Assembly: GCA_965218625.1 (NCBI GenBank)
Contig: CBDCLG010000003.1
Span: 1 to 64,000 of the forward strand
Reading direction: 5' to 3'
Source of the DNA: Bin5 sp965218625
GTDB lineage: Bacteria > Chloroflexota > Anaerolineae > Caldilineales > Caldilineaceae
DNA length: 64,000 bases
The notes under the pieces are model-generated. The model worked only from the letters and a program-made list of their open reading frames with translations, did not search any database and had not been told where the DNA came from. The position numbers were made by a program, and so were the translations under genes. This document shows, one piece after another, positions 46,070-55,159 of the stretch (positions are counted from its first letter, which is position 1; each line of letters begins with the position of its first letter).

Positions 46070-47422
46070 ATGAAACCTGTTTGGATTGCTCTCTTGTTGG
46101 TGGTCGTTCTGGCCGCCGGCGGCTGGGCCTACGTAACATTTGTTGACCCCTCGCTCCTCGCCCAGGGTTCCGGTTCAGCGGCCGGGGACGCGCAAGCCGA
46201 GACCGTCGAAGATTTCGCAGACGACCTGGATTCTGTAATCTGGGCTTCGGGCAACCTGCTGCCGACCAGATGGGCCAACCTGGCGCCGCTTCAAGGCGGC
46301 CTGGTGCGGGCGCTGCAGGTCCGGGAAGGGGACTGGGTAGAATCGGGCGATCTTCTTGTAGAGCTCGACAGCCCGACAGCCAGGGGCCTGGTCGAGATCG
46401 CGTCCGCGTCGGTGGCCGAAGCCGAAGCAAGCCATGCGAAGTTACTGGCAGGCGCGAGCGAGGCTGAAATCGCAGCTGCTGATGCCGGGGTGGCAACTGC
46501 AGAGGCGCAGGTCTCCTTGGCGGCCGGCAGGCTGTTGGAGGCGCAGAAGACGGTGGAATTCTACGAGGTTGAAGTGCTCATTGCACTGGAGCAGTTCAAC
46601 GAGCTTTCGGGCGGTCCCACCGGGGCGGAGCGGGCCGCCGCTTCCGCGCGAGTCGAAGTCGCGCAGGCCGCGCTGGACCACGCCCAGGCCGCGTATAACG
46701 CCGTACTGGGCGACCCCAGCATCGGCAGCACGCGACTGGAGGCCCTGCAGCTGCAACAGGCAACCAAATCGTTGGAGGCCGCCCAAGCCGAATATGCCGT
46801 CGCGACGCAGGGCGCCACCGAACAGCAGCTGGCGGTAGCCGAAGCGCGCATCCAGGAGGCGCAAGCGCGCGTTGCAATGGCCGAGAGCCGGATGCCGGCT
46901 GCCGAAGCCGAGGTTGCGTCGGCGCAAGCCGCGCTGGCCAGCGCCCATGCCAGCCTGCGCAGGCTGAGGGAAGGCGCGTTGCCCGAAGAGATCGCCGTAT
47001 CCGAAGCCCGCATCCGTACGGCAAAGGCACAGCTCGCCAACGCCATGGCCCAGGTCCAGCAGGGCCAGATAGTCGCCCCCTTCGGCGGACGCATCGGCGC
47101 CGTCCACGTACGGACCGGGGAGCTGGTCACCGCGGGCCAGGCGTTGATCTTGCTCGGAGACACGAAAGAGATGCACGTCGAGACGACCGATCTGCGCGAA
47201 ACCGACGTCATTCATTTGATTGACGGCCAGGAGGTCGAGGTGACGTTCGACTCGCTGCCGGACCAGGTGTTCGCCGGCGTCATCACCCACATCGCCCCCG
47301 TCAGCACCAGTGACAAGGGCAGCACCAATTTCACCATCCACGTGGAAGTGCCCCAACTGGCCGAGGGCCTCCGTTGGGGTATGACCGCCTTTGTCAACAT
47401 ACTCGTGTCGCCGCAACAGTAG
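46070..47422 (+). CDS. HlyD/MacA-type periplasmic adaptor (membrane fusion) protein
   Basis: 450 residues. One N-terminal span (about 5-22, WIALLLVVVLAAGGWAYVTF). Then a beta/lipoyl half (LAPLQGGLVRALQVREGDWVESGDLLVELDSP, about 70-102), a long coiled-coil hairpin rich in Ala/Glu with repeated EAxAxxAxA (about 105-310), the second lipoyl half (QIVAPFGGRIGAVHVRTGELVTAGQALILLGD, about 326-357) and a beta-barrel domain with DGQEVEVTFDSLPDQVFAGVITHIAPVS. Links the inner-membrane pump to outer components. Encoded 61 bases after the permease on the same strand. Confidence 0.9.
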   Translation: MKPVWIALLLVVVLAAGGWAYVTFVDPSLLAQGSGSAAGDAQAETVEDFADDLDSVIWASGNLLPTRWANLAPLQGGLVRALQVREGDWVESGDLLVELDSPTARGLVEIASASVAEAEASHAKLLAGASEAEIAAADAGVATAEAQVSLAAGRLLEAQKTVEFYEVEVLIALEQFNELSGGPTGAERAAASARVEVAQAALDHAQAAYNAVLGDPSIGSTRLEALQLQQATKSLEAAQAEYAVATQGATEQQLAVAEARIQEAQARVAMAESRMPAAEAEVASAQAALASAHASLRRLREGALPEEIAVSEARIRTAKAQLANAMAQVQQGQIVAPFGGRIGAVHVRTGELVTAGQALILLGDTKEMHVETTDLRETDVIHLIDGQEVEVTFDSLPDQVFAGVITHIAPVSTSDKGSTNFTIHVEVPQLAEGLRWGMTAFVNILVSPQQ

Positions 47423-47520
47423 CGGCGGCTTGCGCGAAGCCGGGAACCGGGCGGCAGATGCACGTCCGGCTGAACCGGCCCAGAGAGCTTCGAATTGCAG
47501 CTGTTATCCGGAAGCGGGTA

Positions 47521-48393
47521 GTGACCGAACCGATCATCCGTGTGGAAGGTGTAACCAAGGTCTACGGAAGCGGCGAGACGGCAGTGCGTGCGCTCGACCA
47601 GCTCTCTGTCGAGGTGCAGACCGGCGAATTCGTCGCGGTTATGGGCCCGAGCGGCTGCGGCAAGAGCACGCTCCTCAATCTGCTCGGCGCGCTCGACCAG
47701 CCGACCGAGGGCACTGTGCGCGTGGCCGGAGAGGACCTGTCCGAGCTGAAGGACATTGACAGGTTCCGCGCGCGTACGGTGGGATTTGTCTTCCAGCTGC
47801 ACAACCTGTTGCCGACGATGACGGCGCTAGAAAACGTGGAGGTCCCCTTGCAGGGCCAGCTGGGGAGCCGCCGCAAGCGCAGGGAGCGGGCCGCGCATCT
47901 CCTGGACCTCGTCGGCCTCGGAGACCGGTCCGGCCATCTGCCGAGCCAGCTGTCCGGCGGACAGCGCCAGCGCGTCGCGATCGCGCGTTCCCTGGCCAAT
48001 GACCCCGCCCTCATTCTGGCCGACGAACCGAGCGGCGCGCTCGACAGCCAGAGCAGCGAGGGGATCATGGCGCTTCTCGCCGACCTCAACCGCAGCCAGC
48101 AGACCTCGATCGTGGTGGTCACGCATGACCGGCGCGTTGCGCAGGCGACCCAGCGCATCCTGCGTATGCAGGACGGCAGGATCGTATCCGACCACCGCAT
48201 CACCGACCCGCTCGAAGAGGACCTGCGCATGTTCGCCCAGAGCCAGCTCGGGCAGACCCTGCTGGAAAACGCGCGCGCGCTGCCCGGGTTTGTCGGGGAA
48301 AAAGATATGGAAGCGTTGCAGCAGCTGCTACGGGCGTTTGACGACAGCGGAGAGGACGCCGAAAGCGAGAGTCCGCTGCCGGCCAGCGAGTAG
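47521..48393 (+). CDS. ABC transporter ATPase, MacB/LolD type
   Basis: 290 residues. Start taken as GTG at 47521 with GGAAG 7 bases upstream; the frame is open further upstream but there it overlaps the adaptor gene. Walker A GPSGCGKSTLLNLLGALDQP (about 42-61), Q-loop FVFQLHNLLPTMTALENVEVPL, signature LSGGQRQRVAIARSLANDP (about 143-161), Walker B ILADEPSGALDSQ, and H-loop VVTHDRRVA. An additional ~60-residue C-terminal extension is acidic at its end (DDSGEDAESE). Energises the permease and adaptor encoded just upstream; order permease-adaptor-ATPase. Confidence 0.93.
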   Translation: MTEPIIRVEGVTKVYGSGETAVRALDQLSVEVQTGEFVAVMGPSGCGKSTLLNLLGALDQPTEGTVRVAGEDLSELKDIDRFRARTVGFVFQLHNLLPTMTALENVEVPLQGQLGSRRKRRERAAHLLDLVGLGDRSGHLPSQLSGGQRQRVAIARSLANDPALILADEPSGALDSQSSEGIMALLADLNRSQQTSIVVVTHDRRVAQATQRILRMQDGRIVSDHRITDPLEEDLRMFAQSQLGQTLLENARALPGFVGEKDMEALQQLLRAFDDSGEDAESESPLPASE

Positions 48394-48446
48394 CTACCCC
48401 ATTCGCACCGAACACGCCGCGGCCGTTTTCCCGCCCGCGAAGGAAC

Positions 48447-49469
48447 TCAGCTACCGTCCAGCGCCATGCGCAGCTGTTGGGGCGAAATATTGCCGCCGCT
48501 GAGGATAAGCGCAACCTTCTTGCCGGCCAGCTCCTGCCCGAGCTGTAACAGGGCGGCAAGAGGAGAGGCGCCCGCCGGTTCAGCCAGTGTTTTGGCCTTT
48601 TCCAGATAGGTCTGCACGGCTGCGAACATCTCAACTTCGGAAACCGTCACAAAGTCGTCCAGCATGTCCCAGAGCATCGTCTGCGGCAGCATGAAAGGTG
48701 CGCCGGTCGCAAGCCCCTCCGCGGCCGTTCGGTTGGGCGCTTCCCGCCGCGCCCGGTCGCGCCAGGTCAGATAGCCGGCCGGAGACGCTTCGGCACAGAC
48801 CGCGATCGTGCGAATGCGCGCGTTGATTGTCTTGGCGACGAGCGAAGCGCCCGAGGCGCCGCTGCCCCCGCCCAGAGGCACGATTACGGCTTCGATATCG
48901 GGCTGCTCTTGCAGCAGTTCAAGCGTGTGCGTCGCCACCCCGGCGATCAGCGCCGGTTCATCGCCCGAAGAGACGAAGCGCAGGCCCTCTTCCTGAGCAA
49001 CCCGTTGTCCGTGCTCCTTGGCCGCTTCAAAGTCCTCGCCCAACAGACGCACGTCCGCCCCATTTGCGCGCATCGCCACCAGCTTCACAGGGTTGGCGTT
49101 CTCCGGCACGACGATCACCGCCTTCACCCCGAAAAGGCGTGCGGCGTACGCGACCGACTGGCCATGGTTGCCCGTGGACGCGGTTACGACGCCCTGGTCG
49201 CGCTCCTCCGCCGACAACTGGGCCATGAAGTTGATCCCGCCTCGCAGCTTGAATGCGCCGATCGGCAGGTAGTTCTCATGTTTGACCCAGACCTCGGCGC
49301 CCGCAACAGCATCGAGCGCAGGGTAGTTGTAGAGCGGCGTAGGGGCCAAAAAGCGGCGCAGCACCTTCTGTGCCTTCAGCACGTCATCGAACCCGGGCCG
49401 GGGCGGCAGACCTGTCAAGGCGTCAATTTCGACATCAGACTTTGTGCAAGGATCGGAAGAGGAATTCAC
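48447..49469 (-). CDS. threonine/serine dehydratase, PLP-dependent
   Basis: 340 residues, catalytic domain only (no regulatory ACT domain). Deaminates threonine to 2-oxobutyrate, and often serine to pyruvate. Seen: VKHENYLPIGAFKLRGGINF (about 62-81), with the PLP Lys in FKLRGG, STGNHGQSVAYAARL (about 97-111; PLP-phosphate binding), the glycine loop VPLGGGSGASGASL (about 197-210), and LAEPAGASPLAALL near the C terminus. ATG at 49469 with the CoA-transferase gene 61 bases upstream on the same strand, so probably the last gene of a three-gene operon. Confidence 0.92.
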   Translation of the reverse strand: MNSSSDPCTKSDVEIDALTGLPPRPGFDDVLKAQKVLRRFLAPTPLYNYPALDAVAGAEVWVKHENYLPIGAFKLRGGINFMAQLSAEERDQGVVTASTGNHGQSVAYAARLFGVKAVIVVPENANPVKLVAMRANGADVRLLGEDFEAAKEHGQRVAQEEGLRFVSSGDEPALIAGVATHTLELLQEQPDIEAVIVPLGGGSGASGASLVAKTINARIRTIAVCAEASPAGYLTWRDRARREAPNRTAAEGLATGAPFMLPQTMLWDMLDDFVTVSEVEMFAAVQTYLEKAKTLAEPAGASPLAALLQLGQELAGKKVALILSGGNISPQQLRMALDGS

Positions 49470-49530
49470 TATTGTTTCCCTGTTCTGGTTTGTGGATCCG
49501 TCCTGGCGTCGCCGCTAGGGACGATCGCGG

Positions 49531-51081
49531 TCAGACAGCGGTCAAGAGCGGCATCGACGGAATCTCAGGCGGCAGGATTGGCGTGAAACCCATGCGGTCG
49601 AGGACATCCGCCTGCAGATCGATGCCGGGCGCCAGTTCCCTCAGCAGCATGCCCGCTTCGGTCAACTCAAAGACGGCGCGTTCCGTGACATAGAGCGCTT
49701 TCTGACCGCTTGCCAGCGCCTGCTGCCCGCTGAAGGTGATCTGATCGACGGCCTCGACCAGCTTTCGCACCTTGCCGTAGCGCTTGATAGAGATGCGACT
49801 CGCGTCAATGGCATACTCCGTACCCTTGGTCTCGAAAGTCCCGCAAAAGACGACCTTGCGTGCGTTCTGGGCGATGTCGATGAAGCCGCCCGGCCCGACC
49901 GTCGTCCCGGCCAATCGCGAAACATTGACGTTGCCGGACCGGTCCAGCTCGCCGAAGCCGAGAAAGGCGATGTCGAGGCCGCCGCCGCCGTAGAAGTCGA
50001 ACTGGGAGGGCGAGTCGATCATGCTGCTGGCGTCGCGAGCGAAGCCAAAGAGCACGCCGTCCAGGAGCGTGCCGCCGAAGGTGCCGTGCTCGATCGTCTG
50101 ATAGTAGCGGTCGGTCTCGCCGCGCGCGGCGACCAACTTGGCAACCGCGTCGGGAATGCCAAACCCGAAATTGATCACCGCATTCTCAGTTAGCTCCTGG
50201 GCGGCCCGCCCGGCGATCACCGTCCGCTGGTCGGGTGCTGAAGCGCCTTCCGACCCTTCCTGGCGGCCGTCTGTCGAAGTTGCGACCGGCCTGGCCTGGC
50301 CCGAGATCGTGGGATCGTAGAAGAAGGCATGGCACTGGGGCTGGTCCGGCACGACCACGACCGCGTCGACGAGCGCCCCTGGAATCCGTACTTCGCGCGC
50401 GGCCAGCTGCCCGTGTTCGACCAGGCCGCGCACCTGCACGATGACGGCGCCGCCGCTGTTGTGGGCGGCCAGCGCCATCGCGAACGTTTCCAGGTTGGCC
50501 GGTTCCTCCTCCTGGCTGACGTTGCCGTCGGGGTCGGCGTAGCTTCCTCTGAGCACGGCCACGTCTACCGCAAACGGCAGGTAGCGCAGCAGCGTGCGTC
50601 CTTCAATCTCAATCAGCTCGACCAGTGTATCCCCGGCGGAACGGTTCATCCGCCCGCCGTCCTGGCGCGGGTCGACGAAGGTGCCCAGGCCCACGTGCGT
50701 AATCAGGCCGGCCCGGCCGGCGCCGATCTCCCGCATCAGCTGCGCGGTCACGCCCGCAGGCAGCACGTATGCTTCGATCTTCTCTTCTCTGGCCAGGGCC
50801 TGCATGCGCGGCGACCAGATCCAGTGGCCGCCGATCACCTTGCGTACCAGCCCCTCGTAGGCCAGTCTGTTCAACCCGCGCCGGTCGCGATCGCCGATAC
50901 CCAGCGAATGAATGACGCGCAGTCCTGTCGGCTGGCCGCTCGCGATAAAACGTTCTTCGATGGCCGCCAGCAGCGCGTCGGCCTCCACCAGCCCGCCGCC
51001 CCCGCCAACCGTCCCCAGCGTCGCACCGTCAGGCACCAGCGCGGCGGCTTCCTGCAGCGAGATGACCTTGTTTCGCTTCAC
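49531..51081 (-). CDS. acyl-CoA/acetate CoA-transferase (YdiF/propionate CoA-transferase type)
   Basis: 516 residues combining the alpha and beta subunits of class I CoA-transferases in one chain. N-terminal half: TLGTVGGGGGLVEADALL (about 22-38), LITHVGLGTFVDPRQDGG (about 125-142). C-terminal half: VINFGFGIPDAVAKLV (about 281-296), catalytic Glu in TIEHGTFGG (about 310-318), and FIDIAQNARKVVFCGTF. Transfers CoA between short acids, for example acetyl- or propionyl-CoA. The gap to the upstream ketopantoate reductase-like gene is 3 bases, so the two are coupled. Exact acids unknown. Confidence 0.9.
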   Translation of the reverse strand: MKRNKVISLQEAAALVPDGATLGTVGGGGGLVEADALLAAIEERFIASGQPTGLRVIHSLGIGDRDRRGLNRLAYEGLVRKVIGGHWIWSPRMQALAREEKIEAYVLPAGVTAQLMREIGAGRAGLITHVGLGTFVDPRQDGGRMNRSAGDTLVELIEIEGRTLLRYLPFAVDVAVLRGSYADPDGNVSQEEEPANLETFAMALAAHNSGGAVIVQVRGLVEHGQLAAREVRIPGALVDAVVVVPDQPQCHAFFYDPTISGQARPVATSTDGRQEGSEGASAPDQRTVIAGRAAQELTENAVINFGFGIPDAVAKLVAARGETDRYYQTIEHGTFGGTLLDGVLFGFARDASSMIDSPSQFDFYGGGGLDIAFLGFGELDRSGNVNVSRLAGTTVGPGGFIDIAQNARKVVFCGTFETKGTEYAIDASRISIKRYGKVRKLVEAVDQITFSGQQALASGQKALYVTERAVFELTEAGMLLRELAPGIDLQADVLDRMGFTPILPPEIPSMPLLTAV

Positions 51082-51084
51082 GTT

Positions 51085-52026
51085 TCAACTCAGATAGTGG
51101 CTTTCCAGCCCCTTCACCGCCGCCACCAATGTGCGGTTGACCGGGGTGGGAATCCCATGCTTGCGGCCCAACCGCACCACCGCGCCGCTGATGACATCGA
51201 CTTCGGATGGGCGCCGGTTCAATATGTCCACGCACAGGCTGGACTTGTTGTCGCCGCTGCCGCCCGGGCCGGCGATCTGATTGATCACCTCGCGTGACTC
51301 GGCCGGATCCAGGTCGACGCCCTCGGCACGCGCCACAACGGCCGCTTCGTCCAGCGCCTCGAATGCCGTCTCCTTCAGTTCGGGGACGGCGAAGACCTCC
51401 TTGATCGTCAGATTTGCAATGGCCGAAGTAGTGCTGACGGCAATATTCGCCATAAACTTTTTCCAAATGGTGTGGCGAATATCGGGAGAGGCCGATGTTT
51501 GCAGACCGGCCCCGTCGAGAGCCGCGGCAATTCGCTGCACGCGCTCGCTCAGACCCCCGGCCATTTCACCGATGTGCGTGGGCAGATCGCTGAAGTTTCG
51601 CACCACGCCCGGCCCGTCGATCGCTGCACCCTGCGCCGTCACACCGCCAAGGACGCGTTCCATGCCGATCACTTCGCCTATCTTTTCTTCGTTGCCCAAT
51701 CCGTTCTGAAAACTGATCGCAACGCTGTCCGCCCGCAGGATATGCTGCACGCGACGGACTGCCTCCTGCGTGTACGGCGCCTTGCACTGCACAGAAAGGA
51801 CGTCAACCGCTTCCATTCCGCTTGGGTCGGTTGTCGCCCGCACCGGAATATGGCGGTCGCCGCCGTAACCGACCATGCGCAGACCGTCCCTGTTTATGCG
51901 GTCCACGTGCTCCTGCCACACGTCGACGAGGGTCACGTCCAGCCCGCCTTCGGCCAGAAGGCCCCCGAACAGGCAACCCATCGCGCCGGCGCCGACCACT
52001 GCGATCGTCGGTTTCCAGTCCCTCAT
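51085..52026 (-). CDS. 2-dehydropantoate 2-reductase family (PanE/ApbA) dehydrogenase
   Basis: 313 residues, NADP(H)-binding hydroxyacid dehydrogenase. Seen: N-terminal GxGxxG as VVGAGAMGCLFGGLLAEGG (about 10-28), ISFQNGLGNEEKI (about 104-116, nucleotide-binding), GGVTAQGA (about 127-134), and a C-terminal helical domain with WKKFMANIAVSTTSAIANL (catalytic Lys in KKFM, about 189) and NKSSLCVDILNRRPSEVDVISG (about 260-281). True PanE works in pantothenate synthesis, but the family includes many others; the neighbours (CoA-transferase, dehydratase) suggest another 2-oxo or hydroxy acid. First gene of the operon; ATG at 52026. Confidence 0.88.
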   Translation of the reverse strand: MRDWKPTIAVVGAGAMGCLFGGLLAEGGLDVTLVDVWQEHVDRINRDGLRMVGYGGDRHIPVRATTDPSGMEAVDVLSVQCKAPYTQEAVRRVQHILRADSVAISFQNGLGNEEKIGEVIGMERVLGGVTAQGAAIDGPGVVRNFSDLPTHIGEMAGGLSERVQRIAAALDGAGLQTSASPDIRHTIWKKFMANIAVSTTSAIANLTIKEVFAVPELKETAFEALDEAAVVARAEGVDLDPAESREVINQIAGPGGSGDNKSSLCVDILNRRPSEVDVISGAVVRLGRKHGIPTPVNRTLVAAVKGLESHYLS

Positions 52027-52153
52027 GCAATCCTCCTGTTCCTCTTACCCCGGGATCCTGACCAGGCAGGTCGGACCTCTCAAATGGGAATTACAAACCC
52101 TGGCGCCACGCCGTCTTCAAGTCTCCGTACCGCAGCGAGGACATCGCCGGGAC

Positions 52154-52699
52154 TCAATCAGCACCTGGCGTATTGGTGGTCAACACCCAGATCGTCGGCG
52201 TCGGCGGCGCCTCCACCACACCGACCGAATCGGTATTCACAGCCGTCTCGAAGGGCGCATACAGCCACCCGTGCGCCTCCTTGCCCCTGTTGTCCACAAA
52301 ATCGATCTTCCACCAGTCACCCGTCTGATTCCGCCCCACAATCCTATACTCTCTCCCCATAATCGCGTGCCCCAAAATGCTATAAGCTGACCCAGGACCC
52401 GACATAATCCTCATGCCATAGTTCTTCACCACCACTTTCGGCGCCAACCCACCAGAACCATTACGATCAACGGAAGTCTCCGTCGCCAAAACCTCCGGCG
52501 TAACCAGTACTGCCGCCACAACCTCCGGCGCTACCGATGCCGTCGCCGCGACCGCCGGTGTAACCAATACCGTCACCACCACCGGCGTCACACGCAACGC
52601 CTCCTCATCTGAGCCCATCACATTGCTTGCTACGCCCCCGACCGCAGTGCCCAACAAAATCCAGCCCGCAATCCCCAAAGCCCTTTTTGCCTTACTCAA
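52154..52699 (-). CDS. exported SH3-domain protein with VTP repeat linker
   Basis: 181 residues. N-terminal hydrophobic segment (about 7-30, LGIAGWILLGTAVGGVASNVMG) is a signal or anchor. A low-complexity linker follows with repeats of VTPxVxAT and similar (about 37-75). Then a bacterial SH3 domain (SH3_3 type; GMRIMSGPGSAYSILGHAIMGREYRIVGRNQTGDWWKID and GWLYAPF, about 93-150), a fold that usually binds cell-wall peptides. Start is TTG at 52699, with only a weak ribosome site (GAGGA too close), so uncertain. Followed by the minus-strand operon that begins at 52026. Confidence 0.75.
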   Translation of the reverse strand: MSKAKRALGIAGWILLGTAVGGVASNVMGSDEEALRVTPVVVTVLVTPAVAATASVAPEVVAAVLVTPEVLATETSVDRNGSGGLAPKVVVKNYGMRIMSGPGSAYSILGHAIMGREYRIVGRNQTGDWWKIDFVDNRGKEAHGWLYAPFETAVNTDSVGVVEAPPTPTIWVLTTNTPGAD

Positions 52700-52933
52700 A
52701 TCCTCTGCCCCGTTTCAACCAGCTCACCCTCTCGACACTGAGACCGCACTCAGATGACAGATGCCCCGCACCAGCAGGAGAACTACCATGTCCACTGAAA
52801 ACCGGTCAGCATCAAGCGAATGGCACTCCTGTATTTGGTCCTTTCTTGAATACACTACGCGCGATGCGCCGCCTATTCCTGATACGAAAAATTGGCTTTT
52901 GCAAGCGGCCCAAACGCAACACCGCGCGACGCC

Positions 52934-52963
52934 TTGACTTGGAACTTGAGCCCCGGCTAAAAT
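52934..52963 (+). promoter_or_regulatory. promoter of sixA
   Basis: TTGACT (52934-52939), 18-base spacer, TAAAAT (52958-52963). Predicted start near 52970, leader about 55 bases to the ATG at 53024. The ~325 bases between the SH3 gene and sixA hold no gene. Confidence 0.55.
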
Positions 52964-53023
52964 AAGAATGCCCCTCCCGCAACGGTTGAAAGTACACGAC
53001 TGCGCGACTCGGATGTTGACATC

Positions 53024-53548
53024 ATGGACTACAGACGATTGACAGTTCTGCGGCACGCGAGAGCCAAGCCCCTGGGCGCATCCGGCGGCGATATCGACCG
53101 CCCGCTGGCTAAGAGCGGATTCAAGCAACTGCAGCGCGTTAGCCACCTGCTTGCAACGGCGAAGGAACCGCCCGACTGGATCGTGGCTTCACCGGCGCTG
53201 CGGAGCCGCCAGACCGCGGAAACAGTAGCCGATCTGATAGGCTACACGCGCAACATCGGCTGGAACGACCGCATTTACGCCGCGGCGCCCCATGCCCTGC
53301 TCAATGTTCTGCAGGAGACGCACGACAGCGCACAACATGTCCTCCTCGTCGGTCATAACCCGGGCGTGGCACAACTCGTGTCCGGCCTTTGCGCCGGCGC
53401 CGACAGCCGCCTGAATCTGCGCTTCCCCACCGCCGCCGTGGCCCACTTCGAACTGGAAATCGCGCGCTGGCGGCAGCTGCACTGGGGCAGCTGTGCACTT
53501 CGTTTTCTCGTCGCGCCCCGCTTTCTCAAGTCGCTGCCGCGAGGCTGA
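53024..53548 (+). CDS. sixA: phosphohistidine phosphatase SixA-like (histidine phosphatase superfamily)
   Basis: 174 residues. SixA removes phosphate from His, for example in phosphotransfer domains. Seen: catalytic RHARAK (about 10-15, the RHG/RHA phosphohistidine motif), DRPLAKSGFKQLQRVSHLL, SPALRSRQTAETVADLI (about 56-72, second Arg), and VLLVGHNPGVAQLVSGLC (about 105-122, second catalytic His). Slightly longer than SixA of E. coli because of ~15 extra C-terminal residues. Cytoplasmic. Convergent with the flavin oxidase gene that ends 33 bases downstream. Confidence 0.9.
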   Translation: MDYRRLTVLRHARAKPLGASGGDIDRPLAKSGFKQLQRVSHLLATAKEPPDWIVASPALRSRQTAETVADLIGYTRNIGWNDRIYAAAPHALLNVLQETHDSAQHVLLVGHNPGVAQLVSGLCAGADSRLNLRFPTAAVAHFELEIARWRQLHWGSCALRFLVAPRFLKSLPRG

Positions 53549-53580
53549 ACACCCCCCCAACTCTGGCGCCCACGCGCCGA

Positions 53581-54960
53581 TCAGACCGCCTGCCCGTATA
53601 TGTGCCGGTCGACATAGCCGTTGCGAAATTTCCCCTCCGGGTCCCATGACTGCAAGAGGCCCTGGAAGTCGGCCATGCGCGAGAAGTTCGCCTGCAGCTG
53701 CGCGGGCGAGAGCGAGAACAGCTTGCCCCAGTGGGGACGGACCTGGAACTGTGCGAGCGCCTCCTCGACGACTGGCAGCAGCGCCCGCACGGCAGGCCAC
53801 TCTTTTCTCCACGAAAAATGAAAGGCAACTGCCGGCGTTTCGTAGCTCTGGCTCAGCCACAACCGGTCCGCGGCGATTGAACGAACCTCCGAAATCCAAA
53901 GGACCGGTTCCAGACGATCGCGGAGCCCCTCCATCGCCTGCAATGCCATAACGGCGCAGTCGCGCGGCACGAAATACTCTGTCTGAAGCTCGTCACCGCT
54001 CGCGGGCGTACTGTCGACCCGAAAGTGGGGCAGCCGCTCGTGCCACGGGCCGGGAATGCCCATTTGCGGTGTGCACGGGTCTGGATCAAACCTGGTTACC
54101 GGGTGCCGGTGGGTTGGCGCCGGTCGCGCGCCGAAAAAAGCGTTCCCGGCGGGCGGCCCATTGCTGCCGGCCGCTCCCGTGTCGGCATCGCTTTCCCAGT
54201 CCGCCCACGCGCCCAGCTCTCGTTTCAACCAGACCTGGTTTACCGTACCTCCCAGCCAATCGGTAAAAAGGCTAACACTGTAGGCGCCCGACATAATCCC
54301 GTCGAAATTATCATAGAGTTCAGCGACGGGCAGATCTTCGTACACCGTCTGTTCCATTGCGAAGGCCGGTACCGTTGCCAGCGTGATTCTCGTCACCACC
54401 CCCAGCCCGCCCAGGCCGACGACGCCGCCGAGGAACCCTTCGCCGCCGCCGTCTGGCGTCAGCGACCGCAGCTCCCCGTCCGCCGCTACCAGCTCCATCC
54501 CTTCCACTTCGCTTGCCAGGTTGCCGTTGTTGTCGCCTGAGCCGTGCGTCGCGGTTGCACAGGCTCCGCCGATCGAGATATGCGGGAGGGAGGCCGTGTT
54601 TCTGAGCGCGACGCCTTGCACGTGCATGCGCTGGCAAAGCTCACCGTAGGTGATGCTTGCGCCGCAGGTAACCGTGTTTCGCTTCGGGTCGAAGGTCACA
54701 GGAATGTCCAGGCAATCCACCGAGACATATGCGCTCGACGCCGGGTCGGGCGGGTCCTGAGCCGTGACCTTTCCATTGTGGCCCGCGTTAATTTGCGCGT
54801 CGATTGCAGCGATGTCGTTGAACGAGTGGCGCGATCCGAGCACTCTCACCTTGCGGCTGGCCCGCACCAGTTCCTGCAACTCCTCCACCGTCCTGGGCGC
54901 GTGGACCTGCGCGGCTGAGAATTGTACGTTTTCCGACCAGTTTCGCAGCGTCATCTGCAT
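53581..54960 (-). CDS. FAD-linked alditol/sugar-lactone oxidase (AldO type)
   Basis: 459 residues in the vanillyl-alcohol oxidase/FAD_binding_4 family. N-terminal FAD domain: VHAPRTVEELQELVRASRKVRVLGSRHSFNDIA (about 20-52, with the His that in AldO and relatives can hold FAD covalently), GGACATATHGSGDNNGNLASEVEG (about 131-154) and GLGGLGVVTRITL (about 181-193). C-terminal domain ends with PHWGKLF (about 413-419), the HWGK motif of alditol and gulonolactone oxidases. Oxidises a polyol or sugar lactone with O2, giving H2O2. Starts with ATG at 54960. Stands alone, convergent with sixA. Confidence 0.88.
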   Translation of the reverse strand: MQMTLRNWSENVQFSAAQVHAPRTVEELQELVRASRKVRVLGSRHSFNDIAAIDAQINAGHNGKVTAQDPPDPASSAYVSVDCLDIPVTFDPKRNTVTCGASITYGELCQRMHVQGVALRNTASLPHISIGGACATATHGSGDNNGNLASEVEGMELVAADGELRSLTPDGGGEGFLGGVVGLGGLGVVTRITLATVPAFAMEQTVYEDLPVAELYDNFDGIMSGAYSVSLFTDWLGGTVNQVWLKRELGAWADWESDADTGAAGSNGPPAGNAFFGARPAPTHRHPVTRFDPDPCTPQMGIPGPWHERLPHFRVDSTPASGDELQTEYFVPRDCAVMALQAMEGLRDRLEPVLWISEVRSIAADRLWLSQSYETPAVAFHFSWRKEWPAVRALLPVVEEALAQFQVRPHWGKLFSLSPAQLQANFSRMADFQGLLQSWDPEGKFRNGYVDRHIYGQAV

Positions 54961-55159
54961 CTGCCTTTCTGCATGGACCGGCTGAAGAACTCCCCTGGGA
55001 AGCGACGGGGCCTGCGCGCCTGTTCGAAGCCCGCCGGCTGTTGAGTATTGGACCGAGAGGGAAACGTTCCGGCCATTGTAACGCGACAGAACGGTATGTC
55101 AAAGGCTCTCGGGTTCAACCTAACAACGGACTTCACCTCCCGAGCAGAGCCTTCGCTAT

